Source: Microbulbifer sp. A4B17 (GTDB lineage Bacteria; Pseudomonadota; Gammaproteobacteria; Pseudomonadales; Cellvibrionaceae). Taken from it: a stretch of DNA of 64,000 bases. The DNA lies in contig NZ_CP029064.1 in NCBI RefSeq assembly GCF_003076275.1, positions 754,501 through 818,500 on the forward strand. The letters run 5' to 3'. Both the position numbers and the translations under genes were made by a program. The notes below the pieces were generated by a model that worked only from the letters and a program-made list of their open reading frames with translations, was not told the origin of the DNA and ran no database searches. Positions 28,101 through 37,708 of the stretch are shown piece after piece (the first letter of the stretch is position 1; the number at the start of each line of letters is the position of its first letter).

Positions 28101-28493
28101 ATGAATTTTCATATTAGCTATCGGCCGGCGGGTGGAATAGCGCGTGTGCTTTTTTTTGGTCCGGTGGGGTATAAGGACAAAATAGAAGCCACTGCACTAC
28201 TGGTGGAAAAGTATCGCCACCGAAAACCCCTACGTGTACTACTCGACCTGCGCTATGCGCGCAGTAAAACCACACTGGAGGAACACCAGAAGTTTATTCA
28301 CTTTATTGCTGAGAACCCCGTACTGAGACGGGCATTTATCGCGGTGTTACACCCGCGAGGGCGCTGGACCTGTCCTCTGCCCAGCCATGGCTCCTGCCTG
28401 TGCAGGCTCAGTTCGAGGGAGTTCGTTGTGGAGGCTGAGGCAGAGGCCTGGCTCGCCCAGATAAAGAGCGTACCTCAGCCTCTGGCTCTCTAG
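28089..28493 (+). CDS. Conserved small protein, possibly SpoIIAA/STAS-like, possibly frameshifted
   Basis: A 134-residue protein. The first 85 residues look like a compact alpha/beta fold (VLFFGPVGYKDKIEAT, then LRVLLDLRYARSKTTLEEHQ), reminiscent of SpoIIAA-like proteins. From about 28351 to 28425 the encoded residues (PRGRWTCPLPSHGSCLC) look unnatural, while a neighbouring frame reads ALDLSSAQPWLLPVQAQFEG. The original frame then resumes as FVVEAEAEAWLAQ. Two compensating indels are possible. The start could be GTG 28089 or ATG 28101; neither has a strong ribosome site. Function unknown. Confidence 0.5.
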   Translation: MLLSMNFHISYRPAGGIARVLFFGPVGYKDKIEATALLVEKYRHRKPLRVLLDLRYARSKTTLEEHQKFIHFIAENPVLRRAFIAVLHPRGRWTCPLPSHGSCLCRLSSREFVVEAEAEAWLAQIKSVPQPLAL

Positions 28494-28500
28494 GGGGAGG

Positions 28501-29502
28501 CTAAGCCTGCTGGCTGCGCGACTGTTGCGCTTCAGCCTGGCGGCGACGCTCTTCTCTCTTTTGCTCGCGGCGGGAGACAGTTTGCTCACGGGCGTCCTGG
28601 CCAAGGTGTACTTCACCGCGCTGCCTGGCCAGCTGGATTTGTTTTTCGCGCTCTCGGAAACGGGCTCGATCAGCTTCCGGCACCTTATCGTGGCAGTGTG
28701 GACAGCTGACGCCCTGTTCAAACAATGGGGACTTCTGGTCCTCCTTAGTGATGGGCATGCGACAGGCATTACATTGGTCGTACTTGCCACGTTCCAGGCT
28801 GTGGTTGACGGTCACTCGTTCGTCGAAAACGAAGCACTCGCCTTCCCATAGGGATTCTTCCGCGGGGACTTCTTCCAGGTACTTCAAGATGCCTCCGTGG
28901 AGGTGATACACCTCTTCGAAGCCCTGTTCTTTCATATAGGCGGTGGATTTCTCACAGCGGATACCGCCGGTACAGAACATGGCGACTTTCTTGTGTTTGG
29001 CCGGGTCCATATTCTCTTTTACGTACTGCGGGAACTCGCGGAAAGTCTCTGTTTCCGGGTTGATGGAATTTTTGAAAGTACCAACCTGGAATTCATAGTC
29101 ATTGCGGGTGTCCACAACAACCACTTCAGGGTCGCTGATCAGGACATTCCAGTCCTTGGGTTTTACATAGGTGCCGACGGTTCGCCTTGGGTCTATGCCT
29201 TCTACGCCCATGGTGACGATTTCCTTTTTCAGCTTCACTTTGCTGCGCAGGAAGGGCATTGCCTGGGTGATGGACTCCTTGTAGTCCAGGTCGGCGAGGC
29301 GCTCGTCTGACTTCAGGTGGGCTAATACCGCGTCGATACCTTCACGGGAGCCGGCTACGGTGCCGTTGATGCCCTCTTGGGCCAACAGCAGGGTGCCGCG
29401 AACACTGTTTTCCTGCATCACATCCAGTAGTGGGGTGCGCAGGGACTCGAAGTTCTCCAGAGTAACGAACTTATACAATGCACAGACAACAAATTGATTC
29501 AT
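28501..29502 (-). CDS. trhO: tRNA uridine(34) 5-hydroxylase, rhodanese family
   Basis: A 333-residue YceA/TrhO protein that hydroxylates U34 of certain tRNAs using prephenate-independent oxygen chemistry. An N-terminal acylphosphatase-like domain (about 1-95) precedes the rhodanese domain (about 125-220), whose active loop is [10 protein letters not shown]. The C-terminal region has zinc-type cysteines (CNAC and CPHC) and ends in a charged Arg/Gln-rich tail of about 40 residues. The ATG has GAGGAAG upstream. It converges on the small gene at 28089. Confidence 0.92.
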   Translation of the reverse strand: MNQFVVCALYKFVTLENFESLRTPLLDVMQENSVRGTLLLAQEGINGTVAGSREGIDAVLAHLKSDERLADLDYKESITQAMPFLRSKVKLKKEIVTMGVEGIDPRRTVGTYVKPKDWNVLISDPEVVVVDTRNDYEFQVGTFKNSINPETETFREFPQYVKENMDPAKHKKVAMFCTGGIRCEKSTAYMKEQGFEEVYHLHGGILKYLEEVPAEESLWEGECFVFDERVTVNHSLERGKYDQCNACRMPITKEDQKSPLFEQGVSCPHCHDKVPEADRARFREREKQIQLARQRGEVHLGQDAREQTVSRREQKREERRRQAEAQQSRSQQA

Positions 29503-29699
29503 GGTACTTCCTCAGTTGCGGGCCGGATCGCAAATCCGGAGCAGAAAAAATCGCCGCGCATTTTATCGCAAAAAAAGTAGCTTGTCGTACAGTAAGCAGG
29601 CGGTCCGCATCTGCAAGAATAGGGATTTGTAGTTGACCGCCGGGCCGCAAGTTGTCAAAGTTCTGGCCGAAATTTCAAGGTCACAGCGAGGCGAATCCC

Positions 29700-29960
29700 A
29701 TGGGCGAAGAGTTTGCACCGAAAGAGTCGGAGTTGAGCCAGATCTATCGGGAGGGCGAGGTTTCCGTCCAGATCGATATATATGAAGATGGTGAGGGCGG
29801 CTGGCTGCTTGAAATCGTCGATGAACACAACAACTCAACCGTTTGGGAAGACGCGTTTGAGACTGAGCGGGAAGCGCTGGACGAAGCGCTCGATGCACTC
29901 AAAGAGGAGGGTATCGCTACCTTTGTCGGGCCGGTTCAGGAAGCCGACGGCAGTTGGTAA
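29700..29960 (+). CDS. Small acidic conserved protein of unknown function
   Basis: An 86-residue, strongly acidic, soluble protein. The middle part reads VSVQIDIYEDGEGGWLLEIV, then DEHNNSTVWEDAF and a helix rich in Glu/Ala/Leu. Similar small proteins occur in Pseudomonas-type genomes without a known role. The ATG at 29700 with GAGG 9 nt upstream is preferred; the frame is open from a TTG at 29652 but that would add an unrelated basic segment. It lies alone, divergent from trhO. Confidence 0.7.
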   Translation: MGEEFAPKESELSQIYREGEVSVQIDIYEDGEGGWLLEIVDEHNNSTVWEDAFETEREALDEALDALKEEGIATFVGPVQEADGSW

Positions 29961-30162
29961 ATCCTTTTAGAGTAAATCGGCTGACTGGCAATTCTCGCAG
30001 ACAATTGCACCGAAAGTCTGCTGACGCTAATTCAAACTGCTATGGTTAAAGTGAGAAGGGAATCGCGACTGTGTAACAGCACACCCAATCACAGTGCCGC
30101 CGCGAGACAATGGTGGAATCCAGGTCTCCGGCGGTACTATCTAACCTGCGGTCCCCCTCCCC

Positions 30163-30696
30163 ATGAATCTGCGCTACCTCATTTTGCTGGTGACTGTTTT
30201 AAGTCAGCTGGTATTCGCAGAGAGCATCCGCCTTTCCAATCGACAACTGCTAACAACTGACTTGAAAGAAGCACGGCTTATTTCCGAATTGAGTGGTTAT
30301 GCCATTGTTGCAGGGCGTCACTGCCTCGATTGCGACGAGAACCTGGCAATTTACCTGCAGAGAATTGGACGTGCCGATATGGGAATAAATCCTGAAAAAA
30401 TCGGAATAGAGACAGATCGCTACACTTATCCCGGCCGTTATCTCGACTATATGACCAAGAAGCTGGTGGAAAAAACCCGTATGTTTTATGGCCTCTGCCA
30501 TGAAGGGCAGCCTTCGCTTTTATGGCTAACGGAATATAGAGACGGCGAGCGCTGGGTGAAATCAGAGTATTTAATATTAATCAGCGATGACGGATTAAAA
30601 CATCGCTACACCGAGAATCAGCAGCCGAGTCTGTTTTATATCGGAAATTCAGACTGTAAAGAATTAAAAGGGTTTTTAATGGAGATGGAGCCCTGA
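30163..30696 (+). CDS. Secreted protein of unknown function
   Basis: A 177-residue protein with a clear signal peptide (MNLRYLILLVTVLSQLVFA, cleavage near residue 19). The mature part has four cysteines (CLDC, YGLCH, SDCK), suggesting disulfides in the periplasm. No family is recognised. There is no obvious ribosome site before the ATG, so its start is supported only by the signal peptide. It converges on the 3D-domain gene. Confidence 0.6.
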   Translation: MNLRYLILLVTVLSQLVFAESIRLSNRQLLTTDLKEARLISELSGYAIVAGRHCLDCDENLAIYLQRIGRADMGINPEKIGIETDRYTYPGRYLDYMTKKLVEKTRMFYGLCHEGQPSLLWLTEYRDGERWVKSEYLILISDDGLKHRYTENQQPSLFYIGNSDCKELKGFLMEMEP

Positions 30697-30741
30697 TTAC
30701 CAGAGGTTGTTTGATATTTGCATTAGTGATGCGGTTACAAT

Positions 30742-30768
30742 AAAAAAACCCCGCTGGAGGGCGGGGTC
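30742..30768 (-). terminator. Intrinsic terminator of the 3D-domain gene
   Basis: Read on the minus strand, a GC stem (ACCCCGC with GCGGGGT) is followed by TTTTTTTA. It lies 27-53 bp after the stop of the gene starting at 31199. This is a strong classical intrinsic terminator. Confidence 0.85.
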
Positions 30769-30794
30769 ACAAGCTCTGTTGAAATCAGTTCTGC

Positions 30795-31199
30795 TTACTT
30801 TACAGGTTCAAAAACAATCTTCAGTTTTTTCTTGCCCCAGGCGCGGGCTTTCTTGATGTCTTTTTCCATCCAAACATCGATACGGTTTGTAAAACGCTTG
30901 TTCATACGATCGCGCACGGTATAGGTGCCAGGCAGACCTTCAATTTTAACTTTGGCGCCGTTGGTCAGACCGTGCTTTTCCAGGTCACGGGATACGGCGA
31001 TAATTTTGTCACCGGGGCGCAGGCGGTTGTTCCAGGCTGCAACCCAGGGGTCGCTGTCAGTTTGTCCAGGTACAGAGTTGTAAGCAGTTGCGTCAACAAT
31101 CATGGTTTTCTTAAGTGCTGCCGAGGCATTAACGCTTACACCGATAGCGAGCAAGGCAGCAATAAAAAAGGCAGTATTTCGCAGAGTCTGTTTCATCAT
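30795..31199 (-). CDS. 3D-domain (RlpA/MltA-C-like) secreted protein
   Basis: A 134-residue exported protein with a signal peptide (cleavage probably after ASA, about 27). The mature 105 residues form a double-psi-beta-barrel 3D domain: DATAYNSVPGQTDSDPW, RLRPGDKIIAVS, then the Asp motif region VRDRMNKRFTNRIDVWM. Such domains occur in MltA and in cell-wall proteins and may act on or bind peptidoglycan. The first ATG has GGAGG 9 nt upstream; a second ATG follows directly. It is a single gene with its own terminator. Confidence 0.8.
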   Translation of the reverse strand: MMKQTLRNTAFFIAALLAIGVSVNASAALKKTMIVDATAYNSVPGQTDSDPWVAAWNNRLRPGDKIIAVSRDLEKHGLTNGAKVKIEGLPGTYTVRDRMNKRFTNRIDVWMEKDIKKARAWGKKKLKIVFEPVK

Positions 31200-31705
31200 G
31201 TCCCATTACCTCCAGGTCATAAATGGTCACAAGCCAAAGGCTGCTTGTGAAATTTCCAAGTTTGTTTGGAAATCGTTGATCAATATTTAATCAACGCTGG
31301 CTATATTACCGGCGATTCCTGAGGTATCAACTTTTTCCTGCAAAGCGCAAAAAAGCCGTATGAATTGGCAGGTTATTTCCAGAAAATAAAAAAATAACTT
31401 AATTTTTAGGTGTAGTTAAAAACAAAATAGCGCTGTATATATTTTGTACAGGCGAGATAGACCGATTGGAACCGAGCTCTTTGGTAAATGGTTTCAAAAG
31501 AGAAAAATTGCGTGACAGCGATGTCATTCTAAGGAGCTGTTCTATAGGTGGGGGAAGGCTTTGCTCTACCTGACTGAAAAAGTAAAAAATTCCCTATAAA
31601 TTATTTGTGACCAGTTCTCCATATGTCGCTGATTTAGCAAAAATTAGCTGGTTTTAATGGAAAAACCAGGGCGTCACAGGAAAAATTGCAGGGAATCGGC
31701 AGTAC
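31200..31705. other. AT-rich intergenic region upstream of the 3D-domain gene
   Basis: 506 bp with no credible gene. A hairpin with arms CGTTGAT and ATCAACG (31274-31296) lies 75-97 bp upstream of the 3D-domain gene and may be regulatory. The rest is AT-rich promoter-like sequence; nothing else was recognised. Confidence 0.4.
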
Positions 31706-32443
31706 TCATAGGGCGGTTTCGGGGTTTTCCAGTATCGGTTCCACCTGGCTGCGCAATGCGGATAGGTAGTCACTATCTTCTTGAAGGTCCGGCAGCTTGT
31801 GCAGCATATCCAGCTGTACTGTTTTCTCCAGCCAGGAGATGGCTTCCTCCAGATTTCCCTGCCATTCACAAACTTGCCCCAGGTTGAAATAGGTGATGGC
31901 AAGGTTCTGCCATTCCGCCTGTTCGCGCAGACCCTGGATTGCACTCTTATATAGAAGGTAAGCCGAGCGTAAAAGATGAGCTCGCTGGGTGGGCTCCTTT
32001 TCTGTTGCCGCCTGCTGGTGGTAAGTGTGTGCCATTGCCGACCGTACCCTAGCGGTAGACTGGGGTAGCACCGCGCCGGCATCAAGGTAATTGAGGACCG
32101 ACTCGAACTGAGCGCGGGCAAGGGGGTAAAGGTCAGGTCGCGCTTGGGCGCTGAATGCATTCAGCACGATGCCGTAGCGGTAGCGTAAGGACTGCTGTTG
32201 GTCCGGATAGTCGGACAGTGAAGAGATGGCCTTTTCGTAAAGCGGCAGTGCGTCGGCGTAGTTGCCTGTGCGGGCGTAGGTTTCAGCCTCGGTCACCAGT
32301 GCCAGGGAGTGCCGGGCGTGTGGCAGGTGGTGTCCCAATTGTTGTTGCCGGGAGATTGAACTCACTGAAATTGCTGCCAGCAATACCGCAACTCCCAGCA
32401 GTGCGTAAAACAGCATGAGCAGGCTTGAGAGATGTTTGGGCAT
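31706..32443 (-). CDS. Membrane-anchored TPR protein
   Basis: A 245-residue protein with one N-terminal membrane segment (about 8-28) and a helical repeat body: AETYARTGNYADALPLYEKA (about 52-71) and ITYFNLGQVCEWQGNLEEAI (about 183-202) are good TPRs. It probably faces the periplasm. The ATG at 32443 follows GGGAA by about 7 nt; an in-frame GTG lies two codons upstream. It is 75 bp after ydiJ on the same strand and may be co-transcribed with it. The role is unknown. Confidence 0.7.
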   Translation of the reverse strand: MPKHLSSLLMLFYALLGVAVLLAAISVSSISRQQQLGHHLPHARHSLALVTEAETYARTGNYADALPLYEKAISSLSDYPDQQQSLRYRYGIVLNAFSAQARPDLYPLARAQFESVLNYLDAGAVLPQSTARVRSAMAHTYHQQAATEKEPTQRAHLLRSAYLLYKSAIQGLREQAEWQNLAITYFNLGQVCEWQGNLEEAISWLEKTVQLDMLHKLPDLQEDSDYLSALRSQVEPILENPETAL

Positions 32444-32517
32444 AGGCACTTCCCGCAGGCTACTTTGGGTGGACGGTAAGAGGTCCCGAGATATGGACCT
32501 CTTACGTCAGTAAATGC

Positions 32518-35500
32518 CTAATTATCCAGTTGTGCCAGTAGCCCCTGTAGCGGATGGCGCAGGGATACGCCTGCAAAGCGACTGGCCTGGCAACGGCAGG
32601 AATAGCCGGTAGCCAGCTGGTTTTTGCCACTGTTTAATCGGGGCGCCCAGGATTGCTGGAAAATTACCCGCGAGGTCTCTTTGTGGTCTGCTTCGTGGCC
32701 ATAGGTGCCGGCCATGCCACAGCAACCGAGGCTTTCGGTAGCGAGTTCCAGGCCCAGGGCAGTAAATACATTTTGCCAGTCTTTCACTGAGGCGGTGGCA
32801 TTGGTTTGCTCACTGCAGTGGGGCAGAAGCTGGAAGCTGGCGGGTTCCAGGCGGTGGCGCTGTTGTTTCAGGTGTTCCTGCTGGGAAGCCAGCCACTCCT
32901 GCAACAACTGGACCTTGGGTGCCTTATCGCCCATCAGCTTTTTATATTCCGAGCGATAAGTCAGGGTCATTGAGGGATCGATGCCCACAAGGGGGATGTC
33001 GCTGGCGGCAAGGTCATTCAGCATCTGGCTGTTTGATTCAGCGACCCGTTGGAACTGGCGCAGGAAACCGTGCACATGCAGGGGTTTGCCGTTGGCGCGG
33101 TAGGGCGCCAGCATGGGGACAAAATCGAGCTGCTTTAGCAAGCGCACGATATCTGCAACCACTTGTGCATCGAAGTAACTGGTGAAAGCATCCTGCACTA
33201 TCACCACTGCACGACTGCGTTGTGCAGGGCCAAGGGATTCCAGGCATGCGGCACTGGCGACAGGCACACCCAGCTCCGCCATCGTCGCTTTCAAGGTTTT
33301 TTCCGATAACAGTGGGCTGTCCACCATGCCGAAAAGGCGCTCCATCAGGAAGGAAACTGGCTTGAGTTTTAGTGGCCAGTTGTATAGCTGAGGTAGCTTG
33401 GCCAGGTGTGGCATCAGGAATTCCAGCCCACCGACGGCGTAATCTTTTAGCGGACGCAAATAGCGGCTGTAGTAGAGTTCAAGGAATTTGCTGCGAAACT
33501 CCGGCACATCCACTTTTATCGGGCACTGTCCAACACAGGATTTACACGCCAGGCAGCCTTGCATCGCCTCGTTAACTTCGTGGTTGAAATCGTACTCGCC
33601 ACGGGTTTTTGCCAGGGAATTGATAATGCGCTTGGGGAGTCCGACGAAAAAGGAGCGCTCCCGCAGGCGCTGGGCACTGGAGACCGCATCAACATTTTTT
33701 TCGCTGAGCAACCGCAGCCATTCGCGCATTAAAGAGGCGCGTCCTTTGGGAGAGTGAATACGATTGCGCGTGGCCTTGTAGGAAGGGCACATGGCATCGT
33801 CGGGGTTCCAGTTAAAACAGGCACCATTGCCGTTGCAGTGCACACCCTCCTCGTAGCCCTCCCAGACCTGGGCGGGAATTTGCCTGTCCCGCTCGCCTCG
33901 GGTGGATACCTCATCGATTTTCAGCAGCTGGCTGTCATCACTGGGGGTAGCTATTTTCCCCGGATTGAGTTGGTTGCGAGGATCGAAGGCGGCTTTGATT
34001 TTTTGTAGCTCTGGGTAGAGCTCGCCAAAAAATTCCGGTGCATACTCTGATCTGACACCTTTCCCATGCTCCCCCCACAAAAGGCCCTTATATTTCTGTG
34101 TGAGGGCGACCACCTGATCGGTGATCGGGCGAATTTGTGCGGCTTGTTGGGGATCTTTCATATCGATTGCCGGACGCACGTGCAGCACGCCCGCATCGAC
34201 ATGGCCAAACATGCCGTAGTCCAGATTGGCCTCATCCAGTACCGCGCGGAATTCAGCGATAAAATCCGCCAGGTTTTCCGGTGGTACTGCCGTGTCCTCG
34301 ACAAAGGGAATTGGGCGTTTTTCTCCCTGGGCATTCCCCAGTAAGCCCACGGCCCGTTTGCGCATGGCCCAGATTCGATTGACCTCGGCGTGGCCTCGGG
34401 CAATGGAGTAACCGAAACTTTTACCTTCTTGGCCAATAGCTTCATCAATATGAGCAGTAAATTGGGCTAGTGCCTGCTCCAATTCCTCTTCGCTATCGGC
34501 GGCGTATTCGACTAAATTAATGCCCTTGACCGGGCGATCATCTGATGGAAAAAACTCACTGACGCTGTGCCAGACAATATCCTCCATCGCCAGCTGCAAC
34601 ACTTTGCTGTCCACCGTCTCGATTGACATGGGACCGGCCAGCATCAGGTCTTTGGCGTCGCGTAGCGCCTCCTGAAAATGGTCGTATTTTAAATTGACCA
34701 AGGCGACACATTTGGGAATTGGCAGCAGGTTGAGTTTTGCCTCGGCGATAAAACCCAGGGTTCCCTCTGAACCACAGAGAACACTATTGAGGTTAAAGCT
34801 TTTATCGTCGCGAATATGAGCCAGGTCGTAGCCGGTGAGGCAGCGGTTGAGTTTGGGAAACTTTGCTGCGATTAATTCTGCTTTTGTATGCGCGATAGAA
34901 TCACAGACTTGGTGAACCTGTGCAGAGCGCTTATCCCCGATACTGACTTGTGCCAGCTCTTCATCGTCGATCGGGGCCGAGTGCCAAATCTCACCGCCCA
35001 ATAATACGGTGTGTAACTCCAGCACGTGATCGCGGGTTTTGCCGTAGACACATGAACCCTGGCCCGAGGCATCGGTATTGATCATGCCGCCAATGGTGGC
35101 CCGGTTACTGGTGGAAAGCTCCGGGGCAAAAAAGAGGCCGTGGGGTTTGAGTGCTGCATTCAGTTGGTCTTTGACCACACCGGCCTGTACCCGGACCCAG
35201 CGCTCCTCAACATTGATTTCGAGGATCTGGTTCATATGGCGGGAGATATCCACAACCAGTCCATCGGTCAGGGACTGGCCGTTTGTACCGGTACCACCGC
35301 CACGGGGGGATAGCACTACCGAGTGAAACTCCTCCCTGTCAGCCAGCTCGGCGAGCAGCTGCAGGTCGCGACTGTCGCGGGGATAAACAACGGCCTGGGG
35401 GAGGACCTGGTATATCGAATTATCGGTAGCCAGGACCGTGCGGCTGGCATAACTGGGGGTGGTATCGCCACGGAAACCTGCGTCCTTCAGTTCCTGCAAG

Positions 35501-35553
35501 AACTGCAAATAGAGCGCCTGAACCTCGTCGACTTCGCGCAATGCTGGAATCAT
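32518..35553 (-). CDS. ydiJ: YdiJ-type FAD/Fe-S D-2-hydroxyglutarate dehydrogenase
   Basis: A 1011-residue flavoprotein close to E. coli YdiJ (1018). The FAD-binding domain contains SPRGGGTGTNGQSLTDGLVV (about 82-101) and the GlcD-like C-terminal flavin domain ends in LNPGKI. An Fe-S region follows, with CNGNGACF and the [4Fe-4S] motif CLACKSCVGQCP. CCG-type cysteines (CCGMAGTYG) lie near the C-terminus. The family oxidises D-2-hydroxyacids, notably D-2-hydroxyglutarate from the SerA side reaction, passing electrons onward. The start has GGA 7 nt upstream. Confidence 0.88.
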   Translation of the reverse strand: MIPALREVDEVQALYLQFLQELKDAGFRGDTTPSYASRTVLATDNSIYQVLPQAVVYPRDSRDLQLLAELADREEFHSVVLSPRGGGTGTNGQSLTDGLVVDISRHMNQILEINVEERWVRVQAGVVKDQLNAALKPHGLFFAPELSTSNRATIGGMINTDASGQGSCVYGKTRDHVLELHTVLLGGEIWHSAPIDDEELAQVSIGDKRSAQVHQVCDSIAHTKAELIAAKFPKLNRCLTGYDLAHIRDDKSFNLNSVLCGSEGTLGFIAEAKLNLLPIPKCVALVNLKYDHFQEALRDAKDLMLAGPMSIETVDSKVLQLAMEDIVWHSVSEFFPSDDRPVKGINLVEYAADSEEELEQALAQFTAHIDEAIGQEGKSFGYSIARGHAEVNRIWAMRKRAVGLLGNAQGEKRPIPFVEDTAVPPENLADFIAEFRAVLDEANLDYGMFGHVDAGVLHVRPAIDMKDPQQAAQIRPITDQVVALTQKYKGLLWGEHGKGVRSEYAPEFFGELYPELQKIKAAFDPRNQLNPGKIATPSDDSQLLKIDEVSTRGERDRQIPAQVWEGYEEGVHCNGNGACFNWNPDDAMCPSYKATRNRIHSPKGRASLMREWLRLLSEKNVDAVSSAQRLRERSFFVGLPKRIINSLAKTRGEYDFNHEVNEAMQGCLACKSCVGQCPIKVDVPEFRSKFLELYYSRYLRPLKDYAVGGLEFLMPHLAKLPQLYNWPLKLKPVSFLMERLFGMVDSPLLSEKTLKATMAELGVPVASAACLESLGPAQRSRAVVIVQDAFTSYFDAQVVADIVRLLKQLDFVPMLAPYRANGKPLHVHGFLRQFQRVAESNSQMLNDLAASDIPLVGIDPSMTLTYRSEYKKLMGDKAPKVQLLQEWLASQQEHLKQQRHRLEPASFQLLPHCSEQTNATASVKDWQNVFTALGLELATESLGCCGMAGTYGHEADHKETSRVIFQQSWAPRLNSGKNQLATGYSCRCQASRFAGVSLRHPLQGLLAQLDN

Positions 35554-35795
35554 GAGCTAATCCGTACTTTCCGGGAGGTATGGGCCGCATCGCAGACCGG
35601 GGACTGGCGATAATAGTGCGCACAGCGCTAAATCTCGGAATGAACGCGGCTTTGCATTGTAGCTTTGGTTTGCATTTGCGCAAGCCACGGCGACCTTGCA
35701 AGAGATTTCCAAAAAATTATACAAAGGCAGAGCTTGTATAAGTTTTAGTGGCAGGCTATAAAAAAGGTAGGCCATTACCTGCTCACCTTGTGACT

Positions 35796-36758
35796 ATGAA
35801 TATTCAATTCCTGCCGCATAAGATTCCCGTTGGTATCAGCCGCTGTGCCGTGGGTGATCCAGTTCGATATAACGGTAGCCATAAGCACAGCAAAGTCTGC
35901 ACTCAGCTGCTGGGTAATTGCTTTGATCTGCAAGCTTACTGCCCGGAAGTGGCAATAGGCTTGGGAGTGCCCCGCCCGCCAATTCACCTGATTGTCAGTG
36001 ATCGCCTGCGCGCAGTTGGGCGCGATGACACCAATATCGATGTGACAGAGGACCTTGAAGCTTATGCAGACGAGATAAGTCCGGAGGTCGAGCAGTTGCG
36101 CGGTTTTATCCTGATGCAAAAGTCTCCCAGCTGCGGTGTGCGTACTACCCCCCATTACAAAGAAGATGGTCGCGGTGTACTGGCGCATTCGGCAGGTCTA
36201 TTTGCTGCGCGTGTGAGAGAGAATTTTCCCCACCTCCCTATGGAGGAAGTAGGGCGACTGAATGCCAGCGATATTCGCGAGAACTTTTTAACCCGAGTAT
36301 TTGCTTACGATGCCTGGCATCGCTATGTATCGCCGGATCCTCGACCCGCTAAAGTTATTGAGTTTTACACCGCTTATAAGTACCTCTTGTTAGCCCATAG
36401 CCAGCCTCTGACCCGTGCCTTGGGTCAGTTTGTTTCCAACTCTCGTGCGGTGACCCCCGAAGAGTTCGCTTATGAAATTCGTGGGCGGATTATGGATATT
36501 CTCTCCCAACATGCATCGCGCAAGGATCGAACCAATGCACTGATGCACAGCCAGGGGCATTTAAAGGGCTATTTAAGCCGGGAGGAGCGGGCTGAATTGG
36601 CCCAGCTTATCGAGGAGTACCGGCAAGGGCATAAACCGATTTCGGCGGTGCTTACTATGCTCCGTCATTACTTGCCGAGAAGCCCACACCACTTTATCCA
36701 CAGCCAGGTCTTGCTCGCTGCCGAGCCGGCTGAATTAGGTTTATGTGAATTTCGTTAA
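35796..36758 (+). CDS. DUF523-DUF1722 (YbgA-like) protein
   Basis: A 320-residue protein fusing an N-terminal DUF523 domain (IPVGISRCAVGDPVRYNG, then FDLQAYCPEVAIGLGVPR and KSPSCGV, with conserved cysteines) to a C-terminal DUF1722 domain (HSQPLTRALGQFV, HSQGHLKGYL). This two-domain form is common in proteobacteria and lies next to photolyase genes, as ybgA does in E. coli. The cysteines suggest metal or Fe-S binding; a role in 2-thiouracil desulfuration has been proposed for DUF523 relatives. The stop overlaps the merR start by one base. No strong ribosome site is seen at the ATG. Confidence 0.8.
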   Translation: MNIQFLPHKIPVGISRCAVGDPVRYNGSHKHSKVCTQLLGNCFDLQAYCPEVAIGLGVPRPPIHLIVSDRLRAVGRDDTNIDVTEDLEAYADEISPEVEQLRGFILMQKSPSCGVRTTPHYKEDGRGVLAHSAGLFAARVRENFPHLPMEEVGRLNASDIRENFLTRVFAYDAWHRYVSPDPRPAKVIEFYTAYKYLLLAHSQPLTRALGQFVSNSRAVTPEEFAYEIRGRIMDILSQHASRKDRTNALMHSQGHLKGYLSREERAELAQLIEEYRQGHKPISAVLTMLRHYLPRSPHHFIHSQVLLAAEPAELGLCEFR

Positions 36759-37708
36759 TGATCGCCATGTCCGACCCAGAAGTTGTTGAAAAAAACTATT
36801 TTCCGATTCGTGAGATAGCTCGGAGGACTGGGGTGCACCCCGTGACCTTACGGGCCTGGGAGCGCCGCTATGGTCTACTAAAACCCATGCGTACCAGCAA
36901 AGGGCATCGCCTTTATAGTGAAGAGGAGGTCGAGCAGATCGAAAAAGTCCTGCAATGCCTCGCCAGGGGCGTCTCCATTGGTCAAGTGCGAGACCTGTTG
37001 GCGCGAGAGCAGGACAAATTGGGGATGCCAGCGACTGCAGGCGATGGAAAAAACAATTGGCAGGCGATGCTGGATGAAACCTCCAGTCTTCTCAGAGACT
37101 TTGCAGAACCCCAGCTGCGCCGCCGTCTCGATCAGTGGTTCTCCTCATTCCCTGCCGCTTTGCTGTTGGAGCACTGGCTGAAACCTTTGCATGTGCGGCT
37201 TGAGCGATTTCGCCTACCTGAAGCCCATGGAGCGCAGACATTTTTCTGGCCCCTGTTAAAGGAACAGCTACTTCTGGCTAATGGTATGGCCAGGAAAAAC
37301 CTGGACAAAGACAAGTCCCAGGCGAAGCCCCGTGTTCTTTTACTGGAAATTGGCGTTCAGGGCCAACAGGCATTTATACAGATGTTTATTGCAGTACTCC
37401 TTGGCGCAGGAATAGAGGTCGTTACCCTGGCTTATCCTGCAGGATTATTGGAGCTGGGAAGTACAGTCAAAAAACTGGGTGCTCAGGGAGTGCTTTGCTA
37501 TAGCCACAAGGCTCTGCCGAAAAATATTCTTGAACGTGAGCTACCAAGTGCTGTTCAGGGGATGACTGATCCTCTGTGGCTTGCGGGTGATTTTATTGAG
37601 GTGCAGCGTTTGGCTTTGACTGAACTGAACCAACTCCCTTTAACAAAGGTACTTGCCGGAAATACAGAGAGTGCAGTTACACAATTGCGGGAGTCTTTTA
37701 AGCTATGA
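36758..37708 (+). CDS. MerR-family regulator, LitR/CarH-like but without B12-ligand His
   Basis: A 316-residue regulator. The N-terminal MerR HTH is clear (FPIREIARRTGVHPVTLRAW, ERRYGLLKP, residues 15-43). The rest has the layout of the CarH/LitR light sensors: a helical bundle (about 100-180) and a cobalamin-binding-like Rossmann domain (about 190-316). The cobalt-ligand motif ExHxxG reads VQGQQA (200-205), with Gly202 at the His position, and the EH of the bundle reads AH. It therefore probably does not bind B12. It sits between the YbgA-like gene and phrB, overlapping both, so it likely controls this light-damage operon. Confidence 0.82.
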   Translation: MIAMSDPEVVEKNYFPIREIARRTGVHPVTLRAWERRYGLLKPMRTSKGHRLYSEEEVEQIEKVLQCLARGVSIGQVRDLLAREQDKLGMPATAGDGKNNWQAMLDETSSLLRDFAEPQLRRRLDQWFSSFPAALLLEHWLKPLHVRLERFRLPEAHGAQTFFWPLLKEQLLLANGMARKNLDKDKSQAKPRVLLLEIGVQGQQAFIQMFIAVLLGAGIEVVTLAYPAGLLELGSTVKKLGAQGVLCYSHKALPKNILERELPSAVQGMTDPLWLAGDFIEVQRLALTELNQLPLTKVLAGNTESAVTQLRESFKL

